This document shows, in pieces, positions 35,912 to 44,714 of a stretch of 64,000 nucleotides of DNA. Under the pieces are notes generated by a model. It saw only the letters and a program-made list of their open reading frames with translations. It ran no database searches and was not told the origin of the DNA. The position numbers and the translations under genes were made by a program. Position 1 is the stretch's first letter. Each line of letters opens with the position of its first letter. The DNA comes from an uncultured Dehalococcoidia bacterium (GTDB lineage: Bacteria > Chloroflexota > Dehalococcoidia > Lucifugimonadales > GCA-2712585). The DNA is taken from the NCBI GenBank assembly GCA_951812825.1, contig OX638324.1:2139141-2203140 (forward strand), read 5' to 3'.

Positions 35912-37356
35912 TAGTTTTCGGTGCGGCGGGCTATGGCCTTGATGAGGCCGCTGAAGATCCAGGAGTGGACGGGGTAGAGGCCGTACCAGTAGAGAAGGCC
36001 GGGCAGGCCCCTGGGGATGAAGGCGGCGGTTTGCTCCAGCTGGGTCGTGCCGTTGGGGGTCTCCCGGAATTCGTACTGGAGCCAGGCGCGGCCGGGAAGC
36101 TTCATTTCGGCCCTCAGGCGGATGAGCCGGTCCGGTTCGATGGCCTCGACGCGCCAGAAGTCTATGGCGTCGCCGACGCGCAGGTCGTCGGGGTGACGTC
36201 GTCCCCTGCGGAGGCCGGCGCCGCCGAGGAAGCGGTCCACCATTCCGCGCAGGCTCCACGTCCAGTTGGCGAAGAACCAGCCCCTTTTTCCGCCGATGCC
36301 CGCGACGACCTTGTAGACTTCCGCTGGAGCGGCATTCGCAAGAACACGGCGACTTTCGATTATGGCTCCCTCTCGAGACTCGATGCGGACGTGGCTTTCC
36401 GAATCGTCGGAAACGTCAATGGCGTCGCTCCATGAGGTGTCGATTCGCCCCGTGTCCAGGTCCCGAATCACCCCGAGGATGGCTGCGGAATAGTTCCGAG
36501 GCTTCACGTGGGGGAAGATGGTCTGGGAAAGGTTGTTGGTGACGATTACTTCGTTTCGCAGTCCTTCCACAAGGGCGTGGGTGATCTTGGCGGGAATGGG
36601 CGTGAACCAGTGGACCCAGTAGGAGGAGAGGCGGGGGGAGAGGACGGGGACGGGGACCATGAAGCGACGGAGGCCGCGGGCGCGGGCGTAGCCGAGCATG
36701 AGGCCGCGGTAGGTGGTAACGTCGGCGCCGCCGATTTCGATAGTCCGTCCCCGGCTTTCTGGGGTGTCGAGGGCGGAGACGAGGTAGTCCAGAAGGTCGT
36801 CGACGGCGATGGGCTGAATGCGGGAGTAGACCCACTTGGGGCAGACCATGACGGGGAGCCGCTCTGCGAGGTGGCGGATCATTTCGAAGGAGATACTGCC
36901 GGAGCCGACGATGACGGCGGCGCGAAATTCGGTGACGGGAACTCCGCTTTCGCGGAGGGCGTCGCCAGTGTGCTGACGGGAGCGGAGGTGGGGGGAGAGG
37001 TCGGCCCGGGGATCGCCGAGTCCGCCGAGGTAGATTATGCGCCGGACACCTGCCTGTTTCGCGGCATCGCCGAAGTTGCGCGCGGCCTTGATGTCGAGCT
37101 CCTCGAAGCCGGAGGGGCCGGCGATGCTGTGGATGAGGTAGTAGGCGGTGTGGACGCCCTGCATGGCTACCGGGAGGGTTTCAGGCTTGAGAGCGTCGCC
37201 GACGGCAATTTCAACATCACCGCTCCAGGGCCGGGAGAGGACGCGGCGCCGGCTGCGCACCATGACCCGGACGGAACGGCCCTGGCCCAGAAGGTGCGGC
37301 ACAAGCCGACCGCCAATATATCCGGTGGCGCCGGTTACGAGGATGGTTTTGGGCAT
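35911..37356 (-). CDS. NAD(P)-binding SDR/epimerase fused to DUF2867-like domain
   Basis: This 481-residue protein from ATG 37356 (an in-frame TTG at 37383 is an alternative; neither has a good ribosome-binding site). The N-terminal half is an atypical SDR: G-A-T-G-Y-I-G-G-R-L near residue 8, then a YLIHSIAG segment. The C-terminal half, from about residue 300, matches the DUF2867 pattern (W-F-F-A-N-W-T-W, RVGDAIDFWRVE, L-Q-Y-E-F-R-E-T). Such fusions are widespread, and their substrate is unknown. It is convergent with the large secreted protein gene. Confidence 0.83.
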   Translation of the reverse strand: MPKTILVTGATGYIGGRLVPHLLGQGRSVRVMVRSRRRVLSRPWSGDVEIAVGDALKPETLPVAMQGVHTAYYLIHSIAGPSGFEELDIKAARNFGDAAKQAGVRRIIYLGGLGDPRADLSPHLRSRQHTGDALRESGVPVTEFRAAVIVGSGSISFEMIRHLAERLPVMVCPKWVYSRIQPIAVDDLLDYLVSALDTPESRGRTIEIGGADVTTYRGLMLGYARARGLRRFMVPVPVLSPRLSSYWVHWFTPIPAKITHALVEGLRNEVIVTNNLSQTIFPHVKPRNYSAAILGVIRDLDTGRIDTSWSDAIDVSDDSESHVRIESREGAIIESRRVLANAAPAEVYKVVAGIGGKRGWFFANWTWSLRGMVDRFLGGAGLRRGRRHPDDLRVGDAIDFWRVEAIEPDRLIRLRAEMKLPGRAWLQYEFRETPNGTTQLEQTAAFIPRGLPGLLYWYGLYPVHSWIFSGLIKAIARRTEN

Positions 37357-37420
37357 GGGGGATGAGCTGCCGAGATTCTTCAAAGGACTGGATATGGGGG
37401 AATGCCCGTTGGTGCGCTTG

Positions 37421-37924
37421 CTAGGGGTTGATGAAATATTCCAGGTTGACGTTCAACCCTTCCAGCCTGTTGGGGTTTATGAAGACAATCCGGTGGATGC
37501 CCGTAACTTCCGCGGCAACCTCCACGGAATTGTCCGCAGACTCATCCGTCGTTATCAGCTGCTCTTCATTAGGGTCGAGCACCGCCACCTGCACTCCACG
37601 CTCCTGGTGCCCTGTGCCACCCAGCCCTGGACTGATGCTTACCTCTGAAGTGTACACGACGCGAAGCAAATCACCCGCGACCAGTTCAACCTCTACTTCG
37701 TCGAACTGGTCAGCACTCAGGAAGAGCTTCTCCTGAGAAGAAGTTGAAAGTCTGGTGGGTGCGGGAGTCTCGGTGGCCGGCTGGACGGTAGGAGCGGACT
37801 GGTTTGCCTGTGACGGCTGGGTCGAATCAGGGCCGTTAGTCGTAGAACTTCCGCAAGCGGTGAGAAGTGCCGCAATAAAAGTGATCGCCGCTATAGTTGT
37901 TACTACCGATAAGCGACCAAACAT
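37421..37924 (-). CDS. Putative lipoprotein with Pro/Thr/Ser linker
   Basis: From ATG 37924 this is 167 residues, with a textbook lipoprotein signal: M-F-G-R, a hydrophobic core and the lipobox L-T-A-C with Cys24. Upstream in-frame ATGs (37960, 38008) would add a polar leader. A Pro/Thr/Gln-rich linker of about 35 residues precedes a beta-rich domain of about 100 residues (VEVELVAGDLLRVVY ... VQVAVLDPNEEQL). That domain is reminiscent of GOLD/PPC-type sandwiches, but the resemblance is weak. The role is unknown. Confidence 0.65.
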   Translation of the reverse strand: MFGRLSVVTTIAAITFIAALLTACGSSTTNGPDSTQPSQANQSAPTVQPATETPAPTRLSTSSQEKLFLSADQFDEVEVELVAGDLLRVVYTSEVSISPGLGGTGHQERGVQVAVLDPNEEQLITTDESADNSVEVAAEVTGIHRIVFINPNRLEGLNVNLEYFINP

Positions 37925-38113
37925 GATAAAGCCTAGTTTATAGCTGAATGGTGATTTCATCAATCCCGAATTGTCGGCATTGGGTTGCTGAGTATGGCTT
38001 GATTCCATAGGTTGACAAAGATATGGAGCGAGTCTAGCCTTGCTGATATCGACGTTTCAACTAAATACTACTTGAGTTAACAACAATAATGTATGAATTG
38101 AGGAGGATGTAAT

Positions 38114-39961
38114 TTGAGAGGTTGGAAGAAATTTACCCATTCCGTATTGCGAATTCCGGGTGCCGTAGCCGTTGTGTCATTGCTGCTCCTGCTGGCGCTT
38201 GTGATAGCGGCTTGCGGTGATGACGAAGAGCCCGCGGCGACGGCGGTGGCCACAGCGGCGCCAGCCGCTACGGCCACCGCAGCGCCTACTCCGGCGCCCA
38301 CGATGGCGGAGAGGGTCCCCGTTGAGGCGCGGCTCATCACGGCCAACCCCGTGGACGGCGAGCAGTACACCATACCCTACCCAGGCAGTCAGGTTTCGTG
38401 GGCGAAGATGCCGGAGTACGAGCACCTGATTGGCCACGACATTCGCAGTAACGAAGAGCTGCCGGAGCTTGCGCTGGCCTGGGATTCAGGTACCGACGGC
38501 AAGACTTGGACCTTCGAACTGAGGGAAGGCGTCCCCTTCTACAAAGACGGTGAGCCTTACGGGGACTTCACCTTCAGCGCCAAGGACCTGACCATGACGT
38601 GGGACTTGCTGATTGGCGACACGGGCGACTTCCCGACCACGTTGACCCGAAGCCCGGGACGCTGGCACGGCCTTCTCGGCGACCCCGAAGACTGGGAAGT
38701 GGTCAACGACTACACGGTCATCGCCCATACGCCGAACGTGAACCTGGAACTGCCCTTCAACGTGTCGGACGTTTGGGAGTCCGGCATCCTGAGCCGCGAC
38801 CACTGGGACGCAGTAGGGGGAGAGGAAGGCTATCAGGCCGACCCCGTCGGCACGGGACCCTGGTCCTACGTGAGCCACGAGGTCGACCAGTCGTATCTGC
38901 ACGAACGGGTGGAAGGGCACTGGAGGCAGACGCCGGAGTTCCACGAATTGGAGTACCTGCAGATTCAGGAACCTGCCACACGGCTTGCCATGCTTTTCAG
39001 CAAGGAGGCCCACATAATACCCCTGGTGGCGGACCAGCGGGAGCAGATTCTTGGCGGCGGTTTCTCCGTCAGCAAGGCGACTCTGCCCAGCGTGAACCAG
39101 GCCATCGCGTTCATCTACTATCGGGAGATGAACTACGTGGACCCGGACACGGGCGAACCGCCCCCCAACGGCCGTGAAAAGGGTTCGCCAGAGGGTTACA
39201 ACCCGGACGACCCGATACGCAATCCGCAAGTACGGCTGGCCCTGAACTATGCCGTCGACCGCAACGAATTGAACGAGGTCTTCTATAACGGCGAGGGTTT
39301 CCCCCTGGTTGACGAGTACCCCACGTGGCGTTCCGACTGGCAGGACCGGTGGGCGCCCGTTCCCGGGCCTGACGGCCGGACGGGCAAGGACGGCGGTTGG
39401 CCGTATCCGTACGACCCCGAAGCGGCCAAGCAGATGCTGGCCGACGCGGGATTCGAGGACGGCTTTGAGACCCGGATAAACTGTCTGCGCACCCATCGGG
39501 TCATCCCTGACTGGCCATCCATGTGCGAGCAGATCATCCAGTACTTTGACGCCGTGGGCGTCACTGCCAAATTGGAGATAGACCAGAACTTTGGAGAATT
39601 CCGCGCCAAGGCGCAGTCCGGCAAGGACTCCAGCTGGATGTACGGGGCGTCCCCGGGCTACAGCCCGATATGCAACCGAATTCAGTTCGGCTTCCCTCAC
39701 GACAGCGGGGTGGGATATCGCGAGTTCGAAGAGGTGGACACCCTACAGGAAGTATGCCGCACGGCAACCAGCGTGGAGGAGAGGGACGCGGGCGCCATTG
39801 TCTTTGGCGACGCATGGCACGACAAGGCGTTCACCATTCCATTGGTCTGGGTGTTCTCGCAGGTGGCGTACAATCCCGACATTCTGGAAGACTACACGGT
39901 GAACTTCTCCAACTTCGGGACGTACCGTTACCACGAATACACCGTCCCCGTGTATCAGTAG
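38114..39961 (+). CDS. ABC transporter substrate-binding lipoprotein, family 5 (peptide/nickel type)
   Basis: This 615-residue protein starts at TTG 38114, 6 nt after a perfect AGGAGGA (38101-38107). A signal peptide ends in the lipobox V-I-A-A-C (Cys34), followed by an Ala/Thr/Pro linker and an SBP_bac_5 domain (T-W-T-F-E-L-R-E-G-V-P-F; VRLALNYAVDRNE). It is a paralog of the protein at 7493, and both end in a YHEYTVPVY/HHEFTVPVY block. No permease or ATPase lies nearby. A strong terminator follows. The substrate is unknown. Confidence 0.9.
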   Translation: MRGWKKFTHSVLRIPGAVAVVSLLLLLALVIAACGDDEEPAATAVATAAPAATATAAPTPAPTMAERVPVEARLITANPVDGEQYTIPYPGSQVSWAKMPEYEHLIGHDIRSNEELPELALAWDSGTDGKTWTFELREGVPFYKDGEPYGDFTFSAKDLTMTWDLLIGDTGDFPTTLTRSPGRWHGLLGDPEDWEVVNDYTVIAHTPNVNLELPFNVSDVWESGILSRDHWDAVGGEEGYQADPVGTGPWSYVSHEVDQSYLHERVEGHWRQTPEFHELEYLQIQEPATRLAMLFSKEAHIIPLVADQREQILGGGFSVSKATLPSVNQAIAFIYYREMNYVDPDTGEPPPNGREKGSPEGYNPDDPIRNPQVRLALNYAVDRNELNEVFYNGEGFPLVDEYPTWRSDWQDRWAPVPGPDGRTGKDGGWPYPYDPEAAKQMLADAGFEDGFETRINCLRTHRVIPDWPSMCEQIIQYFDAVGVTAKLEIDQNFGEFRAKAQSGKDSSWMYGASPGYSPICNRIQFGFPHDSGVGYREFEEVDTLQEVCRTATSVEERDAGAIVFGDAWHDKAFTIPLVWVFSQVAYNPDILEDYTVNFSNFGTYRYHEYTVPVYQ

Positions 39962-40001
39962 AGCCGCAGGGACAAAGAATCCGGGCGCGTTAGCGCGACA
40001 G

Positions 40002-40044
40002 GAAGCCCCGCCGTTGCACCCCCATAACGGCGGGGCTTCTTTTT
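40002..40044 (+). terminator. Rho-independent terminator after second binding protein
   Basis: A perfect 14-bp stem GAAGCCCCGCCGTT (40002-40015) and complement (40026-40039) with a 10-nt loop is followed by TTTTT. It lies 40 nt after the stop codon. Nothing further was recognised between it and 40286. Confidence 0.92.
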
Positions 40045-40285
40045 GGGTTGGGGGGCCAGCCTTGCGTTGATTGGGGCGGTTTGCGAACGAAGACTCGCGG
40101 ACGGGGCGGTCTTGCTGAAGCGTGCGTGGGACGAGTCGGCCGCCGATGTAACCTGTTGCCAGGATGGTTTGGGGGATGGGAAGGTGAGTGGGCCTGGGAA
40201 GGATTACCGTAGTCCCATTTTCGCTGACGTAATAGACCACTTTTGCTGGGTGTCAACACAAACACGGTTCGGTCTTAACCAGCGG

Positions 40286-40954
40286 CTACCACAACGCATG
40301 AAGGAACTGGAGTCTGTCCGAAGGCCAGTAGACGAACCATGCCCGTCCAATTATGCTTTCCTCTGGCACGAAGCCCCAGTCGCGTGAATCGGTGGATCCA
40401 GGCCGATTGTCGCCGAGCACAAAAAAGGATCCTTCGGGCACCTTGACCAACTTCATACTGCGCTTGTCGTTGTTCACAACATAGGTCTCATCTAACTGTT
40501 GCCCATTCCTGATTACCTGCCCACTGACCAGTTCAATTGAATCTCCAGGCACTCCGATGACCCGTTTCATCAATTGCCTTGATGGGTCTAACGGCGAGGT
40601 TAAGGCTATTACATCGCCGCAACTAGGAGATATAGAGCTAAAGAGTGGTTCACTTTCCTCAGACGTCTTCCCAAGTGGAATCTTGTCTCGGAGCACTCCA
40701 AAATCTAGTCTGAAATAGGGCAACCTACTAACAAGAATGTGCTGTCCGCTTTCAAGCGTGGGGCTCATGCTTGCTCCATCAATTATGAAGTTCTGGATGC
40801 TGAAGTGTAGAGCCAAAAAGAACGTAAGGAAAACAGTCGTAGCGCCTAGCACTTCTCGAATTACGGGTGCAATTCCTAGACCATCAAGATGCGACCCAAT
40901 CTCCCTTTTGCAGGAAGCACGGAAAATGCGAGCGAGCTTTGATATCCTTCGCAC
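40286..40954 (-). CDS. lepB: Signal peptidase I
   Basis: This 222-residue type I signal peptidase (S26) has a membrane helix at about residues 36-52, the nucleophile Ser62 in S-M-S-P-T and the general-base Lys130 in M-K-R-V-I-G-V-P-G-D. A C-terminal G-D-N-R-P-G-S-x-D-S-R box completes the family signatures. It cleaves signal peptides on the outer face of the membrane. It starts 3 nt after a membrane-protein gene, so the two are co-transcribed. Base composition is clearly less GC-rich than the surrounding catabolic regions, as for the whole block to 44434. The symbol is assigned by family. Confidence 0.93.
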   Translation of the reverse strand: MRRISKLARIFRASCKREIGSHLDGLGIAPVIREVLGATTVFLTFFLALHFSIQNFIIDGASMSPTLESGQHILVSRLPYFRLDFGVLRDKIPLGKTSEESEPLFSSISPSCGDVIALTSPLDPSRQLMKRVIGVPGDSIELVSGQVIRNGQQLDETYVVNNDKRSMKLVKVPEGSFFVLGDNRPGSTDSRDWGFVPEESIIGRAWFVYWPSDRLQFLHALW

Positions 40955-40957
40955 GAA

Positions 40958-41515
40958 TCAACTCACAAGCAACCCTGCACCGGCTAGTGCAGTCCCCACA
41001 ATTGCCATGCCTATCGGTATCAACCATCTAGTCTTTCGGTCCACCTGAGAACCTCCGCTGTACTTCAGGACGCTACAAGAAGCACTTGTCGAATTCGGAC
41101 TCGTCGCCCAGTCGTAGCGTCCTCGAATACTCCAGTATAAGTGTGGAATGCGAAGCAGAAAGAGTGAGCCCAGCAATACCATAAACACAGGATGAGCCGT
41201 TGTAGTAAACACCAGAATGGAAGCAATGACTGAGTAGATACCAATATTGAAGATGGTGTTCAATCCTACTCGAAGCCACAAACCTCCGGGTGTGGTCTTA
41301 AGAGGTAATTTCCATAGTTTAGTTTCATGTATATCCTGCGGGCTGTCCGCAGGCCGCCATCGATCCACAAAGAATTTTCCTACAACGTAGAACATCATTC
41401 CAGGAAGAATAAACGACAATACGTAGTCTCCGGTAACCGCGGAGTGTGAAGTCGTGCTCCAGCTAATGAAGGACAATACCAACCCGGTTATCGTATAGAA
41501 GACCAATTTCGACAA
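40958..41515 (-). CDS. Multi-pass membrane protein of unknown function
   Basis: About 185 residues from TTG 41515, which has AGGAGG 7 nt upstream (TTG 41518 at 4-nt spacing is the alternative). Roughly five hydrophobic segments are seen: L-V-F-Y-T-I-T-G-L-V-L, V-L-S-F-I-L-P-G-M-M-F, IGIYSVIASILVF, F-M-V-L-L-G-S-L-F-L-L and a C-terminal IPIGMAIVGTALAGAGLLV. No family was recognised. It is tightly linked to the signal peptidase gene downstream, which suggests joint expression. Confidence 0.65.
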   Translation of the reverse strand: MSKLVFYTITGLVLSFISWSTTSHSAVTGDYVLSFILPGMMFYVVGKFFVDRWRPADSPQDIHETKLWKLPLKTTPGGLWLRVGLNTIFNIGIYSVIASILVFTTTAHPVFMVLLGSLFLLRIPHLYWSIRGRYDWATSPNSTSASCSVLKYSGGSQVDRKTRWLIPIGMAIVGTALAGAGLLVS

Positions 41516-41628
41516 CAATGGTCCTCCTCTACTGTTTCTCTCCGGTCGACGACATACACCGAATCTGTATTGGCAGGATGCTGGCAATAGTCAAATCAGT
41601 GCGGCCCTATAAGTTGGCCAACAACTGG

Positions 41629-42252
41629 CTAAAGAAGCCCATGATACAGGGCTGTCAACACTGCTTCTAGTTTATTATTGGCTTGCATCTTTACTCGGGC
41701 GTTCCGAATGTGGTTCAGAACCGTGTGTTTGCTGATTCCGAGCATCCTGGCAATTTGTACTGTTTCGTACCCCAAACCAACTAATCGCATCACACTACGC
41801 TCACGATCAGTTAGGATCGCAATTTCATCGCCACCATCTGGGCCAGGTGGCCCTACGAATCCCCTGATATTCTCGGAAAATTTGTCGGACCATAGAGAAT
41901 CTTGCTCTTGCGTCTCGCACAATAGATGGATTAGGACATTGTTGCCGCTCTCTTGATCCAGCGGCAACACCATTGGAGTTACTGTAACTAATTTTCGCTC
42001 TCCCGAAGCACAGAGCATGCGGACATTTTCTATAGATGGGATTGCTCCCTCTTTGGCAAGTTGGATAGATGGGCAACCTAGCATACAAATCGGCTCTGAC
42101 CCTTCAACAGGGAGGCTGCTGCAAACCTCGTAGCATTTCCTTCCAATTACGTCCTTCATCCGATGGCCCAGTATCTTCTGGGCCCCAAGGTTCCAGAAGA
42201 TAATTCTCTGGCTCATGTCAACAGCATAGACACCAAATGAAGCTTCGCTCAT
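41629..42252 (-). CDS. PAS-LuxR transcriptional regulator
   Basis: This 207-residue protein has an N-terminal PAS-like domain (about residues 1-110: F-G-V-Y-A-V-D, I-I-F-W-N-L-G-A-Q-K-I-L-G). A C-terminal LuxR-type HTH follows (about 145-205: L-T-D-R-E-R-S-V-M-R-L, then I-A-R-M-L-G-I-S-K-H-T-V). Cys residues cluster in the PAS part (YEVCSS ... PICMLGC), which could bind a ligand, metal or redox cue. It probably controls nearby genes of this minus-strand block (protease, signal peptidase). That is inferred from position only. Confidence 0.85.
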   Translation of the reverse strand: MSEASFGVYAVDMSQRIIFWNLGAQKILGHRMKDVIGRKCYEVCSSLPVEGSEPICMLGCPSIQLAKEGAIPSIENVRMLCASGERKLVTVTPMVLPLDQESGNNVLIHLLCETQEQDSLWSDKFSENIRGFVGPPGPDGGDEIAILTDRERSVMRLVGLGYETVQIARMLGISKHTVLNHIRNARVKMQANNKLEAVLTALYHGLL

Positions 42253-42493
42253 GAAGCGAAGAACCGACCTTAGATCAGTGATTGCAACTTCCTTCTCATC
42301 CTAAACGCCAGGTTCGAGTCCTTACTTTCCTTCAACTAAAGGCGTCCGTATGCAACGACAGTCCTTTTCACAGATACTTGTTTTTCGGGGACCACTGAGG
42401 ACACCGGACACTCAACGCGAATGCATAACGGTCCCACCGTAATGCACCCAAGTGCCGACCTTTGGTCAAGGAGTGCGATCATCTCAGTGGAAT

Positions 42494-42898
42494 TCATCTG
42501 ATGACTGGGATGACCTCTAAAATCTGCCCGGTGTGCCTGTCAATGACGATCCGATCGCCCAGTGGTTCTAGAAGATAAATACTTACGAGATCTAGGCAGT
42601 CTTCACCACCTCGCAAGGGAGTGGAGAAGGCTTTCACCTTAACCCGCACATGGTCGACCGTCTCCAAAAAAGACGCACGAGGTGATCCGTTGCAGGAGGC
42701 GACTTCAAGGTCGAGTCTCTTCGGGGAAACCAATATCGCCTCCACTACCTTCACTTCACTAAACCAAGCCCCCCCACCAAGGGTATGCCAAACCATGAAA
42801 CAGGCGACGAGAACCAGCAGCCCAGTCACCACAGCTACGACAATTAGTGGTCCCAGACGGCCCGATAATAATCCTCTTGAACCGGATTTGTTGGTCAT
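42494..42898 (-). CDS. Single-pass membrane protein of unknown function
   Basis: This 134-residue protein has one membrane helix at about residues 18-39 (LIVVAVVTGLLVLVACFMVW), then an extracytoplasmic domain of about 95 residues with two Cys (V-A-S-C-N-G and G-E-D-C-L-D) that may form a disulfide. GGAGGG precedes the ATG. It lies between the broken protease and the PAS-LuxR gene on the same strand. No family was recognised. Confidence 0.6.
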   Translation of the reverse strand: MTNKSGSRGLLSGRLGPLIVVAVVTGLLVLVACFMVWHTLGGGAWFSEVKVVEAILVSPKRLDLEVASCNGSPRASFLETVDHVRVKVKAFSTPLRGGEDCLDLVSIYLLEPLGDRIVIDRHTGQILEVIPVIR

Positions 42899-42945
42899 AA
42901 GGTTTCCCTCCCTGTGGTCAGCTACACCCTAACGTAGAGTGATAC

Positions 42946-42991
42946 CTGGCCCCCGTGTGCTCATCCTGGGCATATTGCACGCGGGGGCCAG
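42946..42991. terminator. Long hairpin downstream of protease pseudogene
   Basis: CTGGCCCCCGTGTGC (42946-42960) pairs with GCACGCGGGGGCCAG (42977-42991), 14 of 15 positions, around a 16-nt loop. It lies between two minus-strand genes. No T-run is present on either side, so it could be a factor-assisted terminator or an mRNA-stability element. The remainder of 42899-43171 holds nothing recognised. Confidence 0.5.
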
Positions 42992-43171
42992 TGTATTCTA
43001 ATGTTCAGGCGGTGGCAATATTTATCCCTAATTCTTCGTCAAGCAGTTCCCGCCTCAAAAAAACTCGCGGTCAAATGGGTAGAAAGGATCATACATGAAG
43101 CCGTGATTGATACCATACGCCGTGTTGATACAGTACACATGTCTGCCACAGTCTCCACCGCCTGGCTGTCG

Positions 43172-44434
43172 TTATTGTAAAGTAACGTCTAAGGCGTTAA
43201 TCGCAGAACCAAGATTTGAGTGCCAGACTCTGGAATGGCATTCCCTACCGCCGTCATATCCTTCGCAGTCGGCCTCTTCGTCTGTATCCCCCGCGCTGAT
43301 TAGGCCAACACCCTTCACAGTACTGCTGTTGATGTAGCGTATAACTGGGCCTCCACTGTCTCCTTCGCCGGCCGATCCATCGCCTTCTTGGTCTTCCGTC
43401 CAAAAGCCTGGACCGGTACTATACGGGTCGCACGCTCCGTCGATGTACTGGAAGGTGGACTCTACCCTGCCCCTGTGTTCACCTGACAATCCGCCGGAGA
43501 CGTATAGGTATTGGCCAACAGTTGGATACTCCCATCCAGCGACGCTGACTGAAGAGGATCCTTCCCAATCACCGCCATAGACACGTGGTGAATACGTTTC
43601 ACCTAGCAGAGTGCTCGCATCGTTCGTACAAGAACTAGGATTTGACACAGTTCCTACGTAAAGATCACCTTCTGGTGTATTGTAATCCCTACCGTAGTGG
43701 CAATGTGCCGCCGTCAGCATCCCCTCTTCGTCCGAATCGGTTGTCACAGCGAAGCCAGTTGAGCAATAAAAGTAGTCCCCCTACCCCAAGGAGTAGTCGA
43801 TTGCAGCCCCACCGTAGAAAGGTTAGGAATCGTCCCAACGGGATCGATTGGGCACTAGCTCTCGTGTCACCATGAATTCGAGGGGGTAGGTACTTGTGAT
43901 GACCTGCCTCGCTGCCTCAATCTTTTGTTCCGGTGTTAGGTCGCCACTCATGTCAATCCCTACTCTTATGGCTGAGAAGTCCCCATTCGGACCTGCTTCA
44001 TTGACATCCACCCCATCCATGGTTCCAAGTCCAAGCAGCCGCTTCGACTCTGTTTGCATTTCTTCTAGGGAATGGGTCGTATTCACGACACGGATCGGGA
44101 CGGTTTCTCTCAATTCGGTAACGAGTGTGTCCATCTTAGTTGGGAGAGTTCCGTCCTTCCAGTAGAGAACTACCGTCCACGAATCGTTGTCGAAGCTGAT
44201 TCCGGCAAAGTCCTGGTATCCCGCTGAATTCCAAAGCCGGTATATTTCATCCGCCGCATTTGACATGGGAAGCTGCTTGACGACGTCGGAATCTAGACCC
44301 CGCGTGGACTCGCTAATTCCCGGTTCCCCCTGCACCTCACCGTCTCCCTCAGTGTAGATAACGCTGACAGACACCACTACGATCAAAGCCGCGATCGTAA
44401 GGATCAAAGGAAGCCCCAGAATCCGCTTTTTCAT
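43172..44434 (-). pseudogene. Streptogrisin-like secreted serine protease interrupted by two in-frame stops
   Basis: The whole span is one 421-codon frame. The first 203 codons give a signal anchor (M-K-K-R-I-L-G-L-P then a hydrophobic core) and a propeptide of the alpha-lytic/streptogrisin type (SWTVVLYWKDG). A TAA at 43825-43823 and a TAG at 43783-43781, 14 codons apart, interrupt it. Between and after them the frame still reads as protease: F-Y-G-G-A-A-I-D-Y, then Y-C-S-T-G-F-A-V, T-A-A-H-C (catalytic His), a candidate Asp in T-N-D-A-S, and G-D-S-G-G-P-V (Ser). An internal ATG at 43747 cannot yield a complete fold. The gene is either a young pseudogene or relies on unusual read-through. 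Confidence 0.8.
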
Positions 44435-44714
44435 TACTCAAACCGCACTAACAATTTTGTAGCCATTCGCTTGTATGGGCTGCTGCCACGGTGAGAATTT
44501 TCCGTAGCAAGCTTGTCGAACCCTCTAAATGCGAATTTGCCTTGAGAGGCTAGCAAACAGTTTCTAGCCTAGACAATAACACATTAATGTTATTCTTTGG
44601 TTGAGGAGGCCCCACCATACCGGACTTGAGCCGTTCACAAGAGTTGTGTTGACTTTCGCTTGCTTTCCCGCAGGCTTCATCCTATGCTGAGGCCAAAAGT
44701 TTTGGGGGGTTGGC

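Noticed and set aside
42301..42330. GGTTCGAGTCC resembling a tRNA T-loop
   Set aside because: The flanking bases do not pair into a full T-stem and there is no acceptor, D or anticodon stem around it.
43781..43825. In-frame stops in the protease gene as selenocysteine or pyrrolysine positions
   Set aside because: They are TAA and TAG, not TGA, so SelA/SelB is irrelevant. No pyrrolysine genes are visible, and two different stops 14 codons apart fit mutation better.
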